From: Chitinophaga sp. H8
GTDB lineage: Bacteria > Bacteroidota > Bacteroidia > Chitinophagales > Chitinophagaceae
DNA length: 64,000 bases
Reading direction: 5' to 3'
NCBI RefSeq assembly: GCF_040567655.1
Contig: NZ_JBEXAC010000002.1
Coordinates: 930,001 to 994,000, forward strand
The notes under the pieces are model-generated. The model ran no database searches. It saw only the letters and a list, made by a program, of their open reading frames with translations, and was not told where the DNA came from. This document shows positions 29,648 to 38,747 of this stretch, one piece after another (within the stretch, counting starts at the first letter, position 1; every line of letters starts with the position of its first letter). Made by a program: the position numbers and the translations under genes.

Positions 29648-31807
29648 ATGCATAAAGGAAAAGGTTGTTGGGGAGTATTACTCCTGTTGTTGTTGCCTGC
29701 GGTTTTATGGGGGAAATCCCAGCCGGATTTTAAAGGCGTGTATGCGCTTACACAAAGAGTAGTTCCCTGGTTATTACCACATGTAAAATATGAAACGCTT
29801 GCGTTGCCGGAAGGGCAAACAGGCTTTGAGCTGGAAACCGTAAAAGGAAAAATTGTGATCCGGGCCACAGATGTAAACACTGCTGCTACCGGATTAAACT
29901 GGTATCTGAAATATTACTGTCACCGTTCTATGTCTCACCTGGGAGATAATCTGTCCAGCGTTTTGCCAATACCGGTAGTGGCCAATAAGGTGACACAACA
30001 AACCGCTTATCCTCTGCGCTACGGACTGAATTACTGTACACATAATTATTCCATGAGCTTCTATACCTGGAAAGACTGGGAACGGGAGCTGGACTGGATG
30101 GCACTTAACGGTGTAAACCTGATGCTGGCAGTAACAGGTACGGAAGCGATCTGGCAGCGTACCTTACAGCAAATGGGATATAGCGATGCAGAAAGCCGGG
30201 CATTTATTGCCGGTCCGGCATTTACAGCCTGGTGGCTGATGGGCAACCTGGAAGGATGGCCGGGGGCGATGTCGCAAACGTTGATAGACCAGCAGGTAGC
30301 CTTGCAGCAAAATATCCTGCAACGTATGAAGACCCTGGGCATATCACCGGTATTACAGGGTTTTTACGGCATGGTACCTACCAGTCTTAAACACAAAATG
30401 CCTGGAGCAGCGATTAGTGTGCAAGGTAAATGGGCAGGTGGATTTACGCGTCCGGATGTATTGCTGGCTACAGATAGCCTGTTTACCCAAATGGCTGGCA
30501 TCTACTACCGGGAAATGAAAAAACTGTATGGAGATGACATCCATTATTTTGGAGGAGATCTTTTTCATGAAGGGGGTACTACAGAAGGGGTGGATGTAAC
30601 TGCTGTAGCCAAACAGGTACAACAACAAATGCAGCAATATTTTCCGGGTTCTACCTGGGTATTGCAGGGCTGGCAGAGCAACCCTAAGAAAGCATTGCTG
30701 GATGGCCTGAACAAGGCACAGGTGCTGGTACTGGAATTGTTTGGAGAAAAAACAAGTGAGTGGGAAAAGACTGATGCTTATTATGGCACTCCCTGGTTAT
30801 GGTGTACGGTAAATAATGCCGGTGAAAAGAATGGTGTTTTTGGACGGATAGCTCGTTTTGCAGAGGAGTTTGACCGTGCCCGTAACAGCCCGCAGCATAA
30901 GTTCCTGAAGGGCACCGGTATTTTGCCGGAAGGGATTAATAACAACCCACTGGTATACGACCTGATGCTGGAGCTTTCCTGGCATCCGGAGAAGATCAAT
31001 GTAAGTGAATGGATTAAATCATATACCCGGTATCGTTATGGAAAGGATATACCGGAGATTCAAGCTGCCTGGCAGGTATTTTTTAAAACTATCTACACTA
31101 CTGTAGCCGTTACAAAGGATCTCGGACCCAGTGAATCTGTATTCTGTGCACGCCCCGCCATGGGATTGAAAACGGTATCTACCTGGGGCGTGCGTGAGCG
31201 CCCTTATGATATGGCGGAGTTTGAAGCTGCAGTAAAGGTATTTGCAGGCGCAGCCGCTGCATTAAAAGGCAGCAAAACCTATGAAGCAGACCTGGTAGAC
31301 TTTACCCGTCAGGTATTGGCCAACCGTGGAGAGCAGGTGTATGACCAGATGACCATTGCCTTTAATGAAAAAAATGCAACGGCCTTTGATCAGTATGCCA
31401 GGCAATTTATGCAGATGATGGAGCAGCAGGAAAAACTACTCTCCTGTAATCCTCATTTCACGCTGAATACCTGGTTAAATGCAGCCTATAACATGGGGAA
31501 TAACATGGCCGACAAGGCCTACCTGATCAAAAACGCCCGTATACAGGTTACCTACTGGGGGCCGGATGATCCTGCCACCGAATTACATGAATATGCGTGT
31601 AAGGAATGGAGTGGCATGATGCAGTCTTATTATATACCCCGGTGGAAAATGTTCTTCGAGTATGCCCACAAAAAACTGGCTGGTGAAGCCGTGGAAGCGC
31701 CGGATTATTTTAGCTGGGAAAAGCAATGGACCTTGCAGCCCTGGCGGATTATACCTGCTGCCAATAAAAGTGCTGTAGCCACAGCCACAGCGATATTAAA
31801 AGGATAA
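29648..31807 (+). CDS. Alpha-N-acetylglucosaminidase, glycoside hydrolase family 89
   Basis: 719 residues. N-terminal signal peptide (GVLLLLLLPAVLWG). Family NAGLU/GH89 throughout: the N-terminal domain, then RYGLNYCTHNYSMSFYTWKD, WERELDWMALNGVNLMLAVT, the catalytic region GGDLFHEGG (Glu near residue 306) and LPEGINNNPLVYDLMLELSW (Glu near residue 427 or 437), matching the two catalytic glutamates known in human NAGLU and bacterial GH89. The C-terminal NAGLU domain is complete. It releases terminal alpha-linked GlcNAc, found in mucin caps and heparan-type chains. It follows the GH20-like gene by 44 bases; last gene of the locus. Confidence 0.93.
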   Translation: MHKGKGCWGVLLLLLLPAVLWGKSQPDFKGVYALTQRVVPWLLPHVKYETLALPEGQTGFELETVKGKIVIRATDVNTAATGLNWYLKYYCHRSMSHLGDNLSSVLPIPVVANKVTQQTAYPLRYGLNYCTHNYSMSFYTWKDWERELDWMALNGVNLMLAVTGTEAIWQRTLQQMGYSDAESRAFIAGPAFTAWWLMGNLEGWPGAMSQTLIDQQVALQQNILQRMKTLGISPVLQGFYGMVPTSLKHKMPGAAISVQGKWAGGFTRPDVLLATDSLFTQMAGIYYREMKKLYGDDIHYFGGDLFHEGGTTEGVDVTAVAKQVQQQMQQYFPGSTWVLQGWQSNPKKALLDGLNKAQVLVLELFGEKTSEWEKTDAYYGTPWLWCTVNNAGEKNGVFGRIARFAEEFDRARNSPQHKFLKGTGILPEGINNNPLVYDLMLELSWHPEKINVSEWIKSYTRYRYGKDIPEIQAAWQVFFKTIYTTVAVTKDLGPSESVFCARPAMGLKTVSTWGVRERPYDMAEFEAAVKVFAGAAAALKGSKTYEADLVDFTRQVLANRGEQVYDQMTIAFNEKNATAFDQYARQFMQMMEQQEKLLSCNPHFTLNTWLNAAYNMGNNMADKAYLIKNARIQVTYWGPDDPATELHEYACKEWSGMMQSYYIPRWKMFFEYAHKKLAGEAVEAPDYFSWEKQWTLQPWRIIPAANKSAVATATAILKG

Positions 31808-31862
31808 TACAGATCAGCTGGAAGGAGCTGGTCTGGCGGTATCTGCTATTCAGCAACGAAAC

Positions 31863-31902
31863 AAAAAGAGGGTGTGTCAAATGTTTGATACACCCTCTTT
31901 TT
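31863..31902 (+). terminator. Bidirectional terminator between GH89 and GHL10 genes
   Basis: AAAAAGAGGGTGTGTCAAA and TTTGATACACCCTCTTTTT pair almost perfectly around a two-base centre; A-tract on the left and T-tract on the right, so it can stop both the GH89 gene (+) and the convergent GHL10 gene (-). Confidence 0.9.
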
Positions 31903-31930
31903 ATTCGGGTACCGGCAGGTACCAGCGATG

Positions 31931-33475
31931 TTATTCCGGATCAAATATAAAAACAGGCTTTCCGTTGTGCAGTTTCATATGCAGCGGATCACTCTGCTGG
32001 CTTTCATTTTGAAGGCGGTTCAGCGCAGTAACGATATATACATACATCTTACCTCTTACATAACCGGCATCAATATACTGCGGGTCTGTATGTTGTGGCA
32101 GGATAGCCAGTATTTTGGTAGGATCTTCCAGGTTAATAGCTTCGTGTTGATCAAACCGGTACAAAACATATTGTTGAGTTTGATGGCTGGTATCATTATC
32201 AGCCCAGTGCAATTCCAGGCCAGCCGGACGTTCAAAAGCATCTATGAAGTAAGGCGCTTCCGGCGCTTTGGTGCCCAGCCATGGCATCACCGGGCGCAGG
32301 GCAGGATAGCGGTAAAGGTGGTTGCGCAGGGAATCTTCTATACCATATGGGTTGCCATCAAATGATTTGGAGCTATAGAAGATATCGCCCTGAATGGTAT
32401 GGAGTGTTCTTGCATCCATGATCTGGGTAGGAATCTCAGCCGGATTTTTCCAGCTCGCATTACTGCCCAGGCGGTACACACCATGGCCAATATACACATG
32501 GCGGCCATATCCGTGCTGGCTCCACCAGTTGAGCAGGATATCATAGCTTACCAGGCGATGGCCTTTTTCCCAATACAATTGTGGCGCTACATAATCAATC
32601 CAGCCATTTTTCAACCACTTCAGTACATCTGCATAAAGATCATCATAGTTGCTCATGCCACCCCGGGTGTAGGAACCTTCCGGATCTTTATCCCGGTTAC
32701 GCCATACCCCAAACGGGCTGATCCCGAATTTTACCCAGGGCTTTTCTGCTTTAATACCTTTGCTCAGCAGCTGGATAATTTCGTCTACATTCCACCGGCG
32801 CCAGTCATCTTTCATCATATTCCTGCCATACTGCCGGTAGGAGTTGTTGTCCGGAAATTCTTTGCCTGGTATGCGGTATGGGTAAAAGTAATCGTCGAAA
32901 TGAACGGCATCCACGTCATAACGTTTTACCACATCCCGGATCACCATGGTCACGTATTCCCGGGCTTCCGGTATTCCCGGATCAAAAAACTTCTGATCCC
33001 CGTAGGTAACGAACCATTGGGGGCGTAGGCGGGTAATATGGTTGGCCGCCAGTGTAGAGCGTTTTACGTTAAATACAGCACGATAGGGGTTGAACCAGGC
33101 ATGAAACTCCATTCCCCGCTTATGGGTTTCCTCGATCATGAACTGTAAGGGGTCATAATAAGGGTTGGGAGCCTGCCCCTGTACACCGGTGAGGTATTCG
33201 GACCAGGGTTCGTAAGCAGAAGCGTAAAAGGCATCTGTAGCCGGCCTTACCTGTACTACTACCGCATTCATGCCATTGCGCTGATGCCGGTTGAGCAGCG
33301 CTATAAACTCCTGCTTCTGCTGTTCTGTGCTAAGTCCGCGCCGTGATGGCCAGTCGATATTTTCTACTGTAGCGATCCATACTGCCCGTAACTCCCGTTT
33401 GGGAGGCATTTGTGCACCTGCCTGTTGTGTGATGCCTGCACACAACAGAATGCCTAGTAATAATTGCTTCAACAT
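31931..33475 (-). CDS. Family 10-like glycosyl hydrolase (GHL10/DUF187)
   Basis: 514 residues. Signal peptide MLKQLLLGILLCAGITQQAG, cleavage near AGAQ. The DUF187/GHL10 TIM barrel starts at RELRAVWIATVENIDWPSRR and contains MNAVVVQVRPATDAFYAS, EFHAWFNPYRAVF and VDAVHFDDYFYPY. Members (YngK type) are exported glycosidases of poorly known substrate, some linked to cell-wall or glycosaminoglycan-like polymers. It faces the GHL locus on the opposite strand and shares its terminator, so it may belong to the same glycan pathway, though it has its own promoter. Confidence 0.88.
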   Translation of the reverse strand: MLKQLLLGILLCAGITQQAGAQMPPKRELRAVWIATVENIDWPSRRGLSTEQQKQEFIALLNRHQRNGMNAVVVQVRPATDAFYASAYEPWSEYLTGVQGQAPNPYYDPLQFMIEETHKRGMEFHAWFNPYRAVFNVKRSTLAANHITRLRPQWFVTYGDQKFFDPGIPEAREYVTMVIRDVVKRYDVDAVHFDDYFYPYRIPGKEFPDNNSYRQYGRNMMKDDWRRWNVDEIIQLLSKGIKAEKPWVKFGISPFGVWRNRDKDPEGSYTRGGMSNYDDLYADVLKWLKNGWIDYVAPQLYWEKGHRLVSYDILLNWWSQHGYGRHVYIGHGVYRLGSNASWKNPAEIPTQIMDARTLHTIQGDIFYSSKSFDGNPYGIEDSLRNHLYRYPALRPVMPWLGTKAPEAPYFIDAFERPAGLELHWADNDTSHQTQQYVLYRFDQHEAINLEDPTKILAILPQHTDPQYIDAGYVRGKMYVYIVTALNRLQNESQQSDPLHMKLHNGKPVFIFDPE

Positions 33476-33647
33476 CTACCCTTGCTTTAAGCCTTTAAGA
33501 CTGCGAAAATATAAAAAACAAAGCCTGCTCCTTACAAATATCTCTTTCTGACATATGTTTTAACCAATAATGTAAAAATTCTGCGATACCCAATGACAAA
33601 TTTGTATTTTGTATCTAACAACGATTTATCTATATAAATATTCCACG

Positions 33648-34793
33648 ATGATAAAGAAAGGTACTCCCGCCTTTGCAACGGTTATAAAGACAATTATCCC
33701 GCCAGTTGTATCAGGTTTATGGCAATCTGGCAAAAAACAGGATCAGGCTGTCAGGAAAAGTATTCCAGGCATTACCCTGCTACTGGCGTATATTTTCTGT
33801 ATGTCAGTTCCCGTACAGGCGCAAAAGCATAAAGATGCAGTAGCACAGGCTGCCCGTCAGTTTGTAGCTGTTTTGGATGATGCTACCCGCCAGCGGGCCT
33901 GTTTTGCGTTTACAGACGCAGAGCGTACCAATTGGCATTTTGTGCCTATGGAACGTAAAGGGTTGCCATTAAACGCCATGAATCCCCGTCAGCGGGCGGC
34001 AGCATTTAAGCTGTTGCAGGCCTGTATGAGCAAGCAGGGGTATCAGAAAGCCACGGAAATTATCAGTCTGGAATTAGTGTTAAAAGCATTGGAAAACCGC
34101 CCGGATGATGATCATTACCGGGATCCTGAAAAGTATACTTTCAGCCTGTTTGGAGATCCGGTTAAAGATCAGCACTGGGGTTGGCGGCTGGAAGGGCATC
34201 ATATTTCCCTTAACTTTTCGGCGGCAGATAATAAGCTGGTATCAGGTACACCGGCCTTCCTGGGATCTAATCCTGCAATTGTGGGCGAAGGACCATCCAA
34301 GGGAAAAGAAGTACTGAAGCAGGAAGCTGCCATGGGATTTGAGCTGTTGCGTATGATGAATGAAACCCAACGCCAACAGGTAATTATATCCACTACCGCG
34401 CCTGCGGATATTATTTCAGGCAACAAGCGCAAAGCGATGCTGCTGGATCCTCCGGGGCTCTCCTATCAGGAAATGACGCCGGCACAGCAACGATTGATGC
34501 GCCAGCTGGTAGCCGTGTATATTGATAACTATACAAAGCTGATGGCAGACATCTTGCTGAAGGAAATTACCACCGAAGGCTGGGACAAGCTGCACTTTGC
34601 CTGGGCTGGTGCCACTGCTTGGGGGAAGGGACATTATTACCGGATCCAGGGGCCTACCGTTTTAATTGAGTATGATAACACACAAAACAATGCGAACCAT
34701 GTACATACTGTTTTGCGTGACCTTAAAAACGATTTTGGAGACGATGTACTGCAAAGGCACTATGAAACCGCGCATGTACAGCCGGAGAGGTAA
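33648..34793 (+). CDS. DUF3500 domain protein
   Basis: 381 residues from the ATG at 33648; a TTG at 33609 would add 13. The DUF3500 region (~residues 60-375) is recognisable: FAFTDAERTNWHFVP, WGWRLEGHHISLNFS, FLGSNPAIV, HFAWAGATAWGKGHYYRIQGPTVLIEYDNTQNNANHVHTV. The His and Asp-rich C-terminal motif suggests an enzyme, but the function of the family is not established. The N-terminus is odd: a hydrophobic export-type segment (LLLAYIFCMSVPVQAQ) begins only at residue ~39 after a long polar and basic stretch. No closer start codon exists, so either the n-region is unusually long or the protein stays membrane-anchored. Confidence 0.8.
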   Translation: MIKKGTPAFATVIKTIIPPVVSGLWQSGKKQDQAVRKSIPGITLLLAYIFCMSVPVQAQKHKDAVAQAARQFVAVLDDATRQRACFAFTDAERTNWHFVPMERKGLPLNAMNPRQRAAAFKLLQACMSKQGYQKATEIISLELVLKALENRPDDDHYRDPEKYTFSLFGDPVKDQHWGWRLEGHHISLNFSAADNKLVSGTPAFLGSNPAIVGEGPSKGKEVLKQEAAMGFELLRMMNETQRQQVIISTTAPADIISGNKRKAMLLDPPGLSYQEMTPAQQRLMRQLVAVYIDNYTKLMADILLKEITTEGWDKLHFAWAGATAWGKGHYYRIQGPTVLIEYDNTQNNANHVHTVLRDLKNDFGDDVLQRHYETAHVQPER

Positions 34794-34838
34794 ACAGCAG
34801 TAATACCTTAGGGGATATTAAAGCTGCCCTCATCCGCA

Positions 34839-36695
34839 TTATCCTTTAGGAGCAGCATCACCTGGCGGAGCCAGTTTCTTTGACAGGTACTCCGCCGGTA
34901 TGGTAGTTGTGGAACTATCTTCCCGCCGGATGTAATAATGAGGCGACATAATTTCCACACCCGCTTCATTCATAAAATCCTGTATGTTTTGCCGTAATCC
35001 GGAATAGATAACTGCCATCTCCTCCGGATGATCCGTATAGGCATTCAGTTCATAAGACACATAAAAATCATCCAGGCCGGTTTGCAGCACAAAAGGTTTA
35101 CGGTCTTTTACAATACCTTCTGTAGCCAGTGCTGCGGAGATTAGCAGCTCATGCACTTTCCGCCAGGGAACATCATAACCGATAGTAGCTGTGGTATGTA
35201 GTATCAGGCCCAATTCTTTGGAAGAGGTGGTATAGTTAATTGTGTGTCCGCTGAGGATACTGGCATTAGGTACGGTGATCTCTTCGTTTTTGATAGTCCT
35301 TAACCGCGTTACCAGCATATTCTTTTCAATCACATCGCCGGTCAGCTCTCCTATTTTTATACGGTCTCCTATTTTGAAAGGTCGCATGTAGGTGATTACA
35401 AACCCTGCTATTATATTGGCAATAGCAGAAGAGGAACCTAATGAAAAAAGGATGCCGAGGAAAACAGAAACCCCCTGAAATATTTTTGAATCGGAGCCTG
35501 GCAGGTATGGAAAGATGATCACAAACATAAAGGCATAGAGTAAAAATTTGACTACACTGGCAGTAGGCCATGCCCAGTCTGGATAAAAGCCTTTGATATG
35601 GAGGGCTCCTTTTGCCACTTCCGCAGCCAGGTAATTGATAAACTTTACCAGGTAGCGGGTAACCAGGTATATTACCAGGATGGTCAGCAGTTTGGGAAGG
35701 TATCCCAGGATGGCTGCCATCATTGCTTTTATGGGTGCAAGCGTCCAGGAGATCAGGGAGTCTGCAATGCCTTTGGTCCAGGGGAATATGCTAAATACAA
35801 AAGGCAGGGTGATATATACGATCAGCAGGATTATAATAATGCGCACCACCTTTAGTACGCTGTATGCCATCCCCAGTTGCTTTTGTGGGTTGAGCAGCGG
35901 GTAATCCTTTACTTTAATACCTTTAAAGAATTTATCTTTTTCCTGCACTATTTTCCTTCGTAGCCGGGAAAAGAAGCGGTTTACCAGGTAAATGATCCCG
36001 CTGAAAATAAGGAGAATCAGCAATAGCCACGCAACGCGGATCAGCATGCTTTTAAGGCTGTTAGCTTCTTTATAGTCCAGCACACTTTTGCGGATCATTG
36101 CAGCATAACCTTCGGCAACGCTGTTTTTGTCTTCGTTAAGCCATAAGGCATCATCGTCTGTGATGGAAAGGAGGATCAGGTCGTTGTAGGTCACATCAAT
36201 GATGTCCTCATTGGGCGACACTTTTACGGAGTCGGCAGCAAAGAGCGGATCATCAGCCAGTTTACGGATTTTATTGCTGGTATTATGTGCCCTGTCGCTC
36301 GGACCAAAGGGCCCTATTTTACCGTATACATAAAACAGGGTATCCAGGAATGGCGTAACGGGGATCCCTTTCTGTCTGGAGCGGAGAAGGGCTATTCTTC
36401 CCTGTTGGCGGGCTTTACGAAGAGAGTCTTTGCTTTCCACGTCGGCAAGCCTTTTTAGCAGGGTTTGTTTTTGCTGGTCGTTGTTTTTCAGTGTTTCAAT
36501 CTGTTCCAGCAGTTGTTGTTTTTCCGCAGCGTCTGCCTTAGTAATCGAGTCGTTGCTCCTTAGCAGCCGGGTGGTATATACCAGTTGCGAATCTGTTATG
36601 GCCGCCTGTTGGGCTTTTTGTTGCAGGCTGTCTGATGACTGGGCGGCACAGGTGAGTGACCAGACCAGCACAGGGATTATCCACCATTGTTTCAT
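34839..36695 (-). CDS. MscS-family mechanosensitive ion channel
   Basis: 618 residues. Signal peptide (MKQWWIIPVLVWSLTCAAQ), a coiled-coil periplasmic region (~residues 20-110, with QQLLEQIETLKNNDQQKQTL), then four to five membrane helices between residues ~215 and 425. The MscS pore/beta domain follows: SLGSSSAIANIIAGFVITYM, PFKIGDRIKIGELTGDVIE, EEITVPNASILSGHTINY. The C-terminal alpha/beta domain is complete. It probably releases solutes upon membrane tension. Its start lies 45 bases after the stop of mgsA on the same strand, so the two are likely co-transcribed. Confidence 0.9.
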   Translation of the reverse strand: MKQWWIIPVLVWSLTCAAQSSDSLQQKAQQAAITDSQLVYTTRLLRSNDSITKADAAEKQQLLEQIETLKNNDQQKQTLLKRLADVESKDSLRKARQQGRIALLRSRQKGIPVTPFLDTLFYVYGKIGPFGPSDRAHNTSNKIRKLADDPLFAADSVKVSPNEDIIDVTYNDLILLSITDDDALWLNEDKNSVAEGYAAMIRKSVLDYKEANSLKSMLIRVAWLLLILLIFSGIIYLVNRFFSRLRRKIVQEKDKFFKGIKVKDYPLLNPQKQLGMAYSVLKVVRIIIILLIVYITLPFVFSIFPWTKGIADSLISWTLAPIKAMMAAILGYLPKLLTILVIYLVTRYLVKFINYLAAEVAKGALHIKGFYPDWAWPTASVVKFLLYAFMFVIIFPYLPGSDSKIFQGVSVFLGILFSLGSSSAIANIIAGFVITYMRPFKIGDRIKIGELTGDVIEKNMLVTRLRTIKNEEITVPNASILSGHTINYTTSSKELGLILHTTATIGYDVPWRKVHELLISAALATEGIVKDRKPFVLQTGLDDFYVSYELNAYTDHPEEMAVIYSGLRQNIQDFMNEAGVEIMSPHYYIRREDSSTTTIPAEYLSKKLAPPGDAAPKG

Positions 36696-36740
36696 GCTAT
36701 TGCTATTTTAGGATACTGCCTGACAGCCGGCGGCTGCGTT

Positions 36741-37193
36741 TTATACTTTCCTGCCCAGGTATTGGGAATAGTCTGGCAATATTACCTCATACTCCTGGTG
36801 CATCAGGGGGGAGGTCATTAAAAAATCGGCAGAAGCACGGTTACAGGCAACAGGAATATTCCACACTACGCTCAATCTCAGGAGTGCTTTGATATCGGGA
36901 TCATGCGGGAGTGCTTCCATAGGGTCCCAGAAAAAGATGATCACATCCAGTGCTCCTTCCGCAATAAGTGCCCCTATCTGTTGGTCGCCCCCCAATGGCC
37001 CACTGAGTAACTTACGTACGGATACATCCAATGCAGCCTCAATGAGCTTGCCGGTGGTGCCGGTACCATACAGTTCATGGCGGTTTAAGACGTTTTTGTT
37101 ATAGGTAGCCCATTCAATCAACTCTGCTTTTTTGTGGTCATGAGCGATCAATGCAATCCGTTTGCGGGCGTGTAAGGTTTTGACTGTTTGCAT
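36741..37193 (-). CDS. mgsA: Methylglyoxal synthase
   Basis: 150 residues, family length. Converts dihydroxyacetone phosphate to methylglyoxal and phosphate, a bypass of lower glycolysis used when phosphate is short or sugar phosphates pile up. Seen: RIALIAHDHKK, the phosphate-binding ELYGTGTTG, the catalytic Asp region SGPLGGDQQIG and the DPMEALPHDPDIKALLR motif with the active-site His and Asp. First gene of a probable operon with the MscS channel, with a clear -7 element upstream. Confidence 0.95.
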   Translation of the reverse strand: MQTVKTLHARKRIALIAHDHKKAELIEWATYNKNVLNRHELYGTGTTGKLIEAALDVSVRKLLSGPLGGDQQIGALIAEGALDVIIFFWDPMEALPHDPDIKALLRLSVVWNIPVACNRASADFLMTSPLMHQEYEVILPDYSQYLGRKV

Positions 37194-37210
37194 ATATTAT
37201 TTTAATGATG

Positions 37211-37218
37211 CAAAAGTA
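37211..37218 (-). promoter_or_regulatory. -7 promoter element for mgsA
   Basis: Minus strand TACTTTTG matches TAnnTTTG exactly, 18 bases before the mgsA ATG, within an A+T-rich region. The -33 box is not clear. Confidence 0.6.
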
Positions 37219-37372
37219 ATATGTTAATATTTAATAAATAAATAGCTATGATTCAATAGGTATACTTTAAAAAAGATATCCCGCTTTCTGTGATATCCTG
37301 AAAAACAAATCTGTTGGCAGTTATGTTTACTTCAGATACGGAGAGCGGGATATTTGTGGTGCGTTGCGGTGG

Positions 37373-37900
37373 TTATCTTCTTCTGCTGCCCTCATCTTCA
37401 GATTGCAGGGTAGACAGGTCACGGTCAAAAATATAAAGCCCTGCTTTATCCTCGCCGATCATCTTCAGTTTATCCAGGATATGTCTTGCCAGTCGTTCTT
37501 CTTCAATCTGTTCTGTAACATACCATTGGATAAAGTTGTGGGTGGTATAATCCTTTTCATTCAGGCACATATCTACCAGCTTGTTGATTTCACTGGATAC
37601 CAGTATTTCATGGCTGAGTACGTGTTCGAAGATGGCATTGATGTTTTTAAACTTAACGGTGGGCTGTTTCAGCGCCGGTACAATGCCATGCCCACCCCTT
37701 TCGTTGATGAATTTGAGCAGTTTGAGCATGTGTATCCGTTCTTCATCAGAATGTCTGTAAAGGAATTGTGCAATTCCGTTATACCCCTGTACTTCAGACC
37801 AGGATGCCATTGCCAGATAATATTGTGAGGAGGCGGCTTCCATTTCTACCTGGCCATTTAGTGCTTTTTCAATTTTAGGTGATAGACTTTTTAACAACAT
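37373..37900 (-). CDS. ftnA: Ferritin
   Basis: 175 residues, non-haem bacterial ferritin. Ferroxidase residues are in place: the first Glu in NGQVEMEAASSQYY, the E-x-x-H pair in SDEERIHMLKLL, and downstream glutamates in FEHVLSHEILVSSEINKLVD and VTEQIEEERLARHIL. It stores iron as a 24-mer in the cytoplasm. The C-terminal ~15 residues (LSTLQSEDEGSRRR) are a charged tail without family similarity. It is a single gene, separated from mgsA by ~180 bases of A+T-rich DNA holding the mgsA promoter. Confidence 0.93.
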   Translation of the reverse strand: MLLKSLSPKIEKALNGQVEMEAASSQYYLAMASWSEVQGYNGIAQFLYRHSDEERIHMLKLLKFINERGGHGIVPALKQPTVKFKNINAIFEHVLSHEILVSSEINKLVDMCLNEKDYTTHNFIQWYVTEQIEEERLARHILDKLKMIGEDKAGLYIFDRDLSTLQSEDEGSRRR

Positions 37901-38027
37901 GGGGAATATTTTTAATGTTACGGTGGTGTAGCAGGCTTTACGTCACTTATTGTATTTACCTATAACGACATTGTAAAATTCGATCAGAATATCGGCATAT
38001 CACGGCCAGATTGTGCCCGAAAGTTGC

Positions 38028-38035
38028 TACCTTTG
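38028..38035 (+). promoter_or_regulatory. -7 promoter element for the Nfu-type gene
   Basis: TACCTTTG matches TAnnTTTG exactly, 20 bases before the ATG at 38056. A TTG at 38011-38013 is the only -33 candidate, with a short spacer of 14. Confidence 0.6.
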
Positions 38036-38055
38036 CATTAGTAAATTAGGATAAA

Positions 38056-38646
38056 ATGATTAAAACAGGAAATCCGATTATAAGTATCTATACTGAGATG
38101 ACGCCCAACCCGGAAACAATGAAGTTTGTGGTAAACAAGCTGTTGTATCCAGGTAAAAGCATTGATTTTCCGGATGAAGCCAGTGCGAAACCGTCCCCAT
38201 TAGCCATGGAATTATTTAGCTTTCCTTTTATCAAGGGAGTTTTCATTATGGCTAATTTCATTACGCTTACAAAAACCAGTGAAACTGACTGGAACGACAT
38301 AATCCCTGCAGTAAAAGCTTTCCTGAAAGAATACCTGGAGGATAACCGTATTGTGATTAACGAAGAAGAAGTAGTGGTACAGCCTTCCAGCAATGTGGTA
38401 AGTGCTGACGATACAGATGTCGTTAAACGTATTAAGGAATTACTGGAAAATTATGTGAAACCTGCGGTTGAAATGGATGGCGGTGCTATCCAGTTCAAGG
38501 ATTACCATGAAGGTGTGGTTACCTTAATGCTGCAGGGATCCTGTTCCGGCTGCCCATCCTCTATGATCACGCTGAAGTCCGGTATTGAAGGAATGATGAA
38601 GCGTATGATTCCGGAAGTGAATGAAGTGGTGGCAGAAGCAGAATAA
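38056..38646 (+). CDS. NifU-like iron-sulfur cluster carrier (Nfu type)
   Basis: 196 residues. An N-terminal Nfu_N (scaffold) domain (~residues 10-100: EMTPNPETMKFVVNK, GVFIMANFITLTKTSE DWNDI) precedes the C-terminal NifU domain (~115-190) with the cluster-binding motif GSCSGCPSS. This two-domain form is the Nfu carrier that passes 4Fe-4S clusters to target enzymes. The protein stands alone with its own promoter and terminator. Iron link to the ferritin across the promoter gap is suggestive only. Confidence 0.93.
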   Translation: MIKTGNPIISIYTEMTPNPETMKFVVNKLLYPGKSIDFPDEASAKPSPLAMELFSFPFIKGVFIMANFITLTKTSETDWNDIIPAVKAFLKEYLEDNRIVINEEEVVVQPSSNVVSADDTDVVKRIKELLENYVKPAVEMDGGAIQFKDYHEGVVTLMLQGSCSGCPSSMITLKSGIEGMMKRMIPEVNEVVAEAE

Positions 38647-38679
38647 GCCATAGTTGAGTGAATGATAGTGTTAAAAATG

Positions 38680-38709
38680 AGCACAGTCTTAGTGGCTGTG
38701 CTTTTTTTA
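38680..38709 (+). terminator. Rho-independent terminator after the Nfu-type gene
   Basis: AGCACAG (38680-38686), a 9-base loop, CTGTGCT (38696-38702), then a run of seven T. Textbook form. Confidence 0.92.
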
Positions 38710-38747
38710 TATATATTACCCTGATGAACTAACCAACAAGCTGAACA

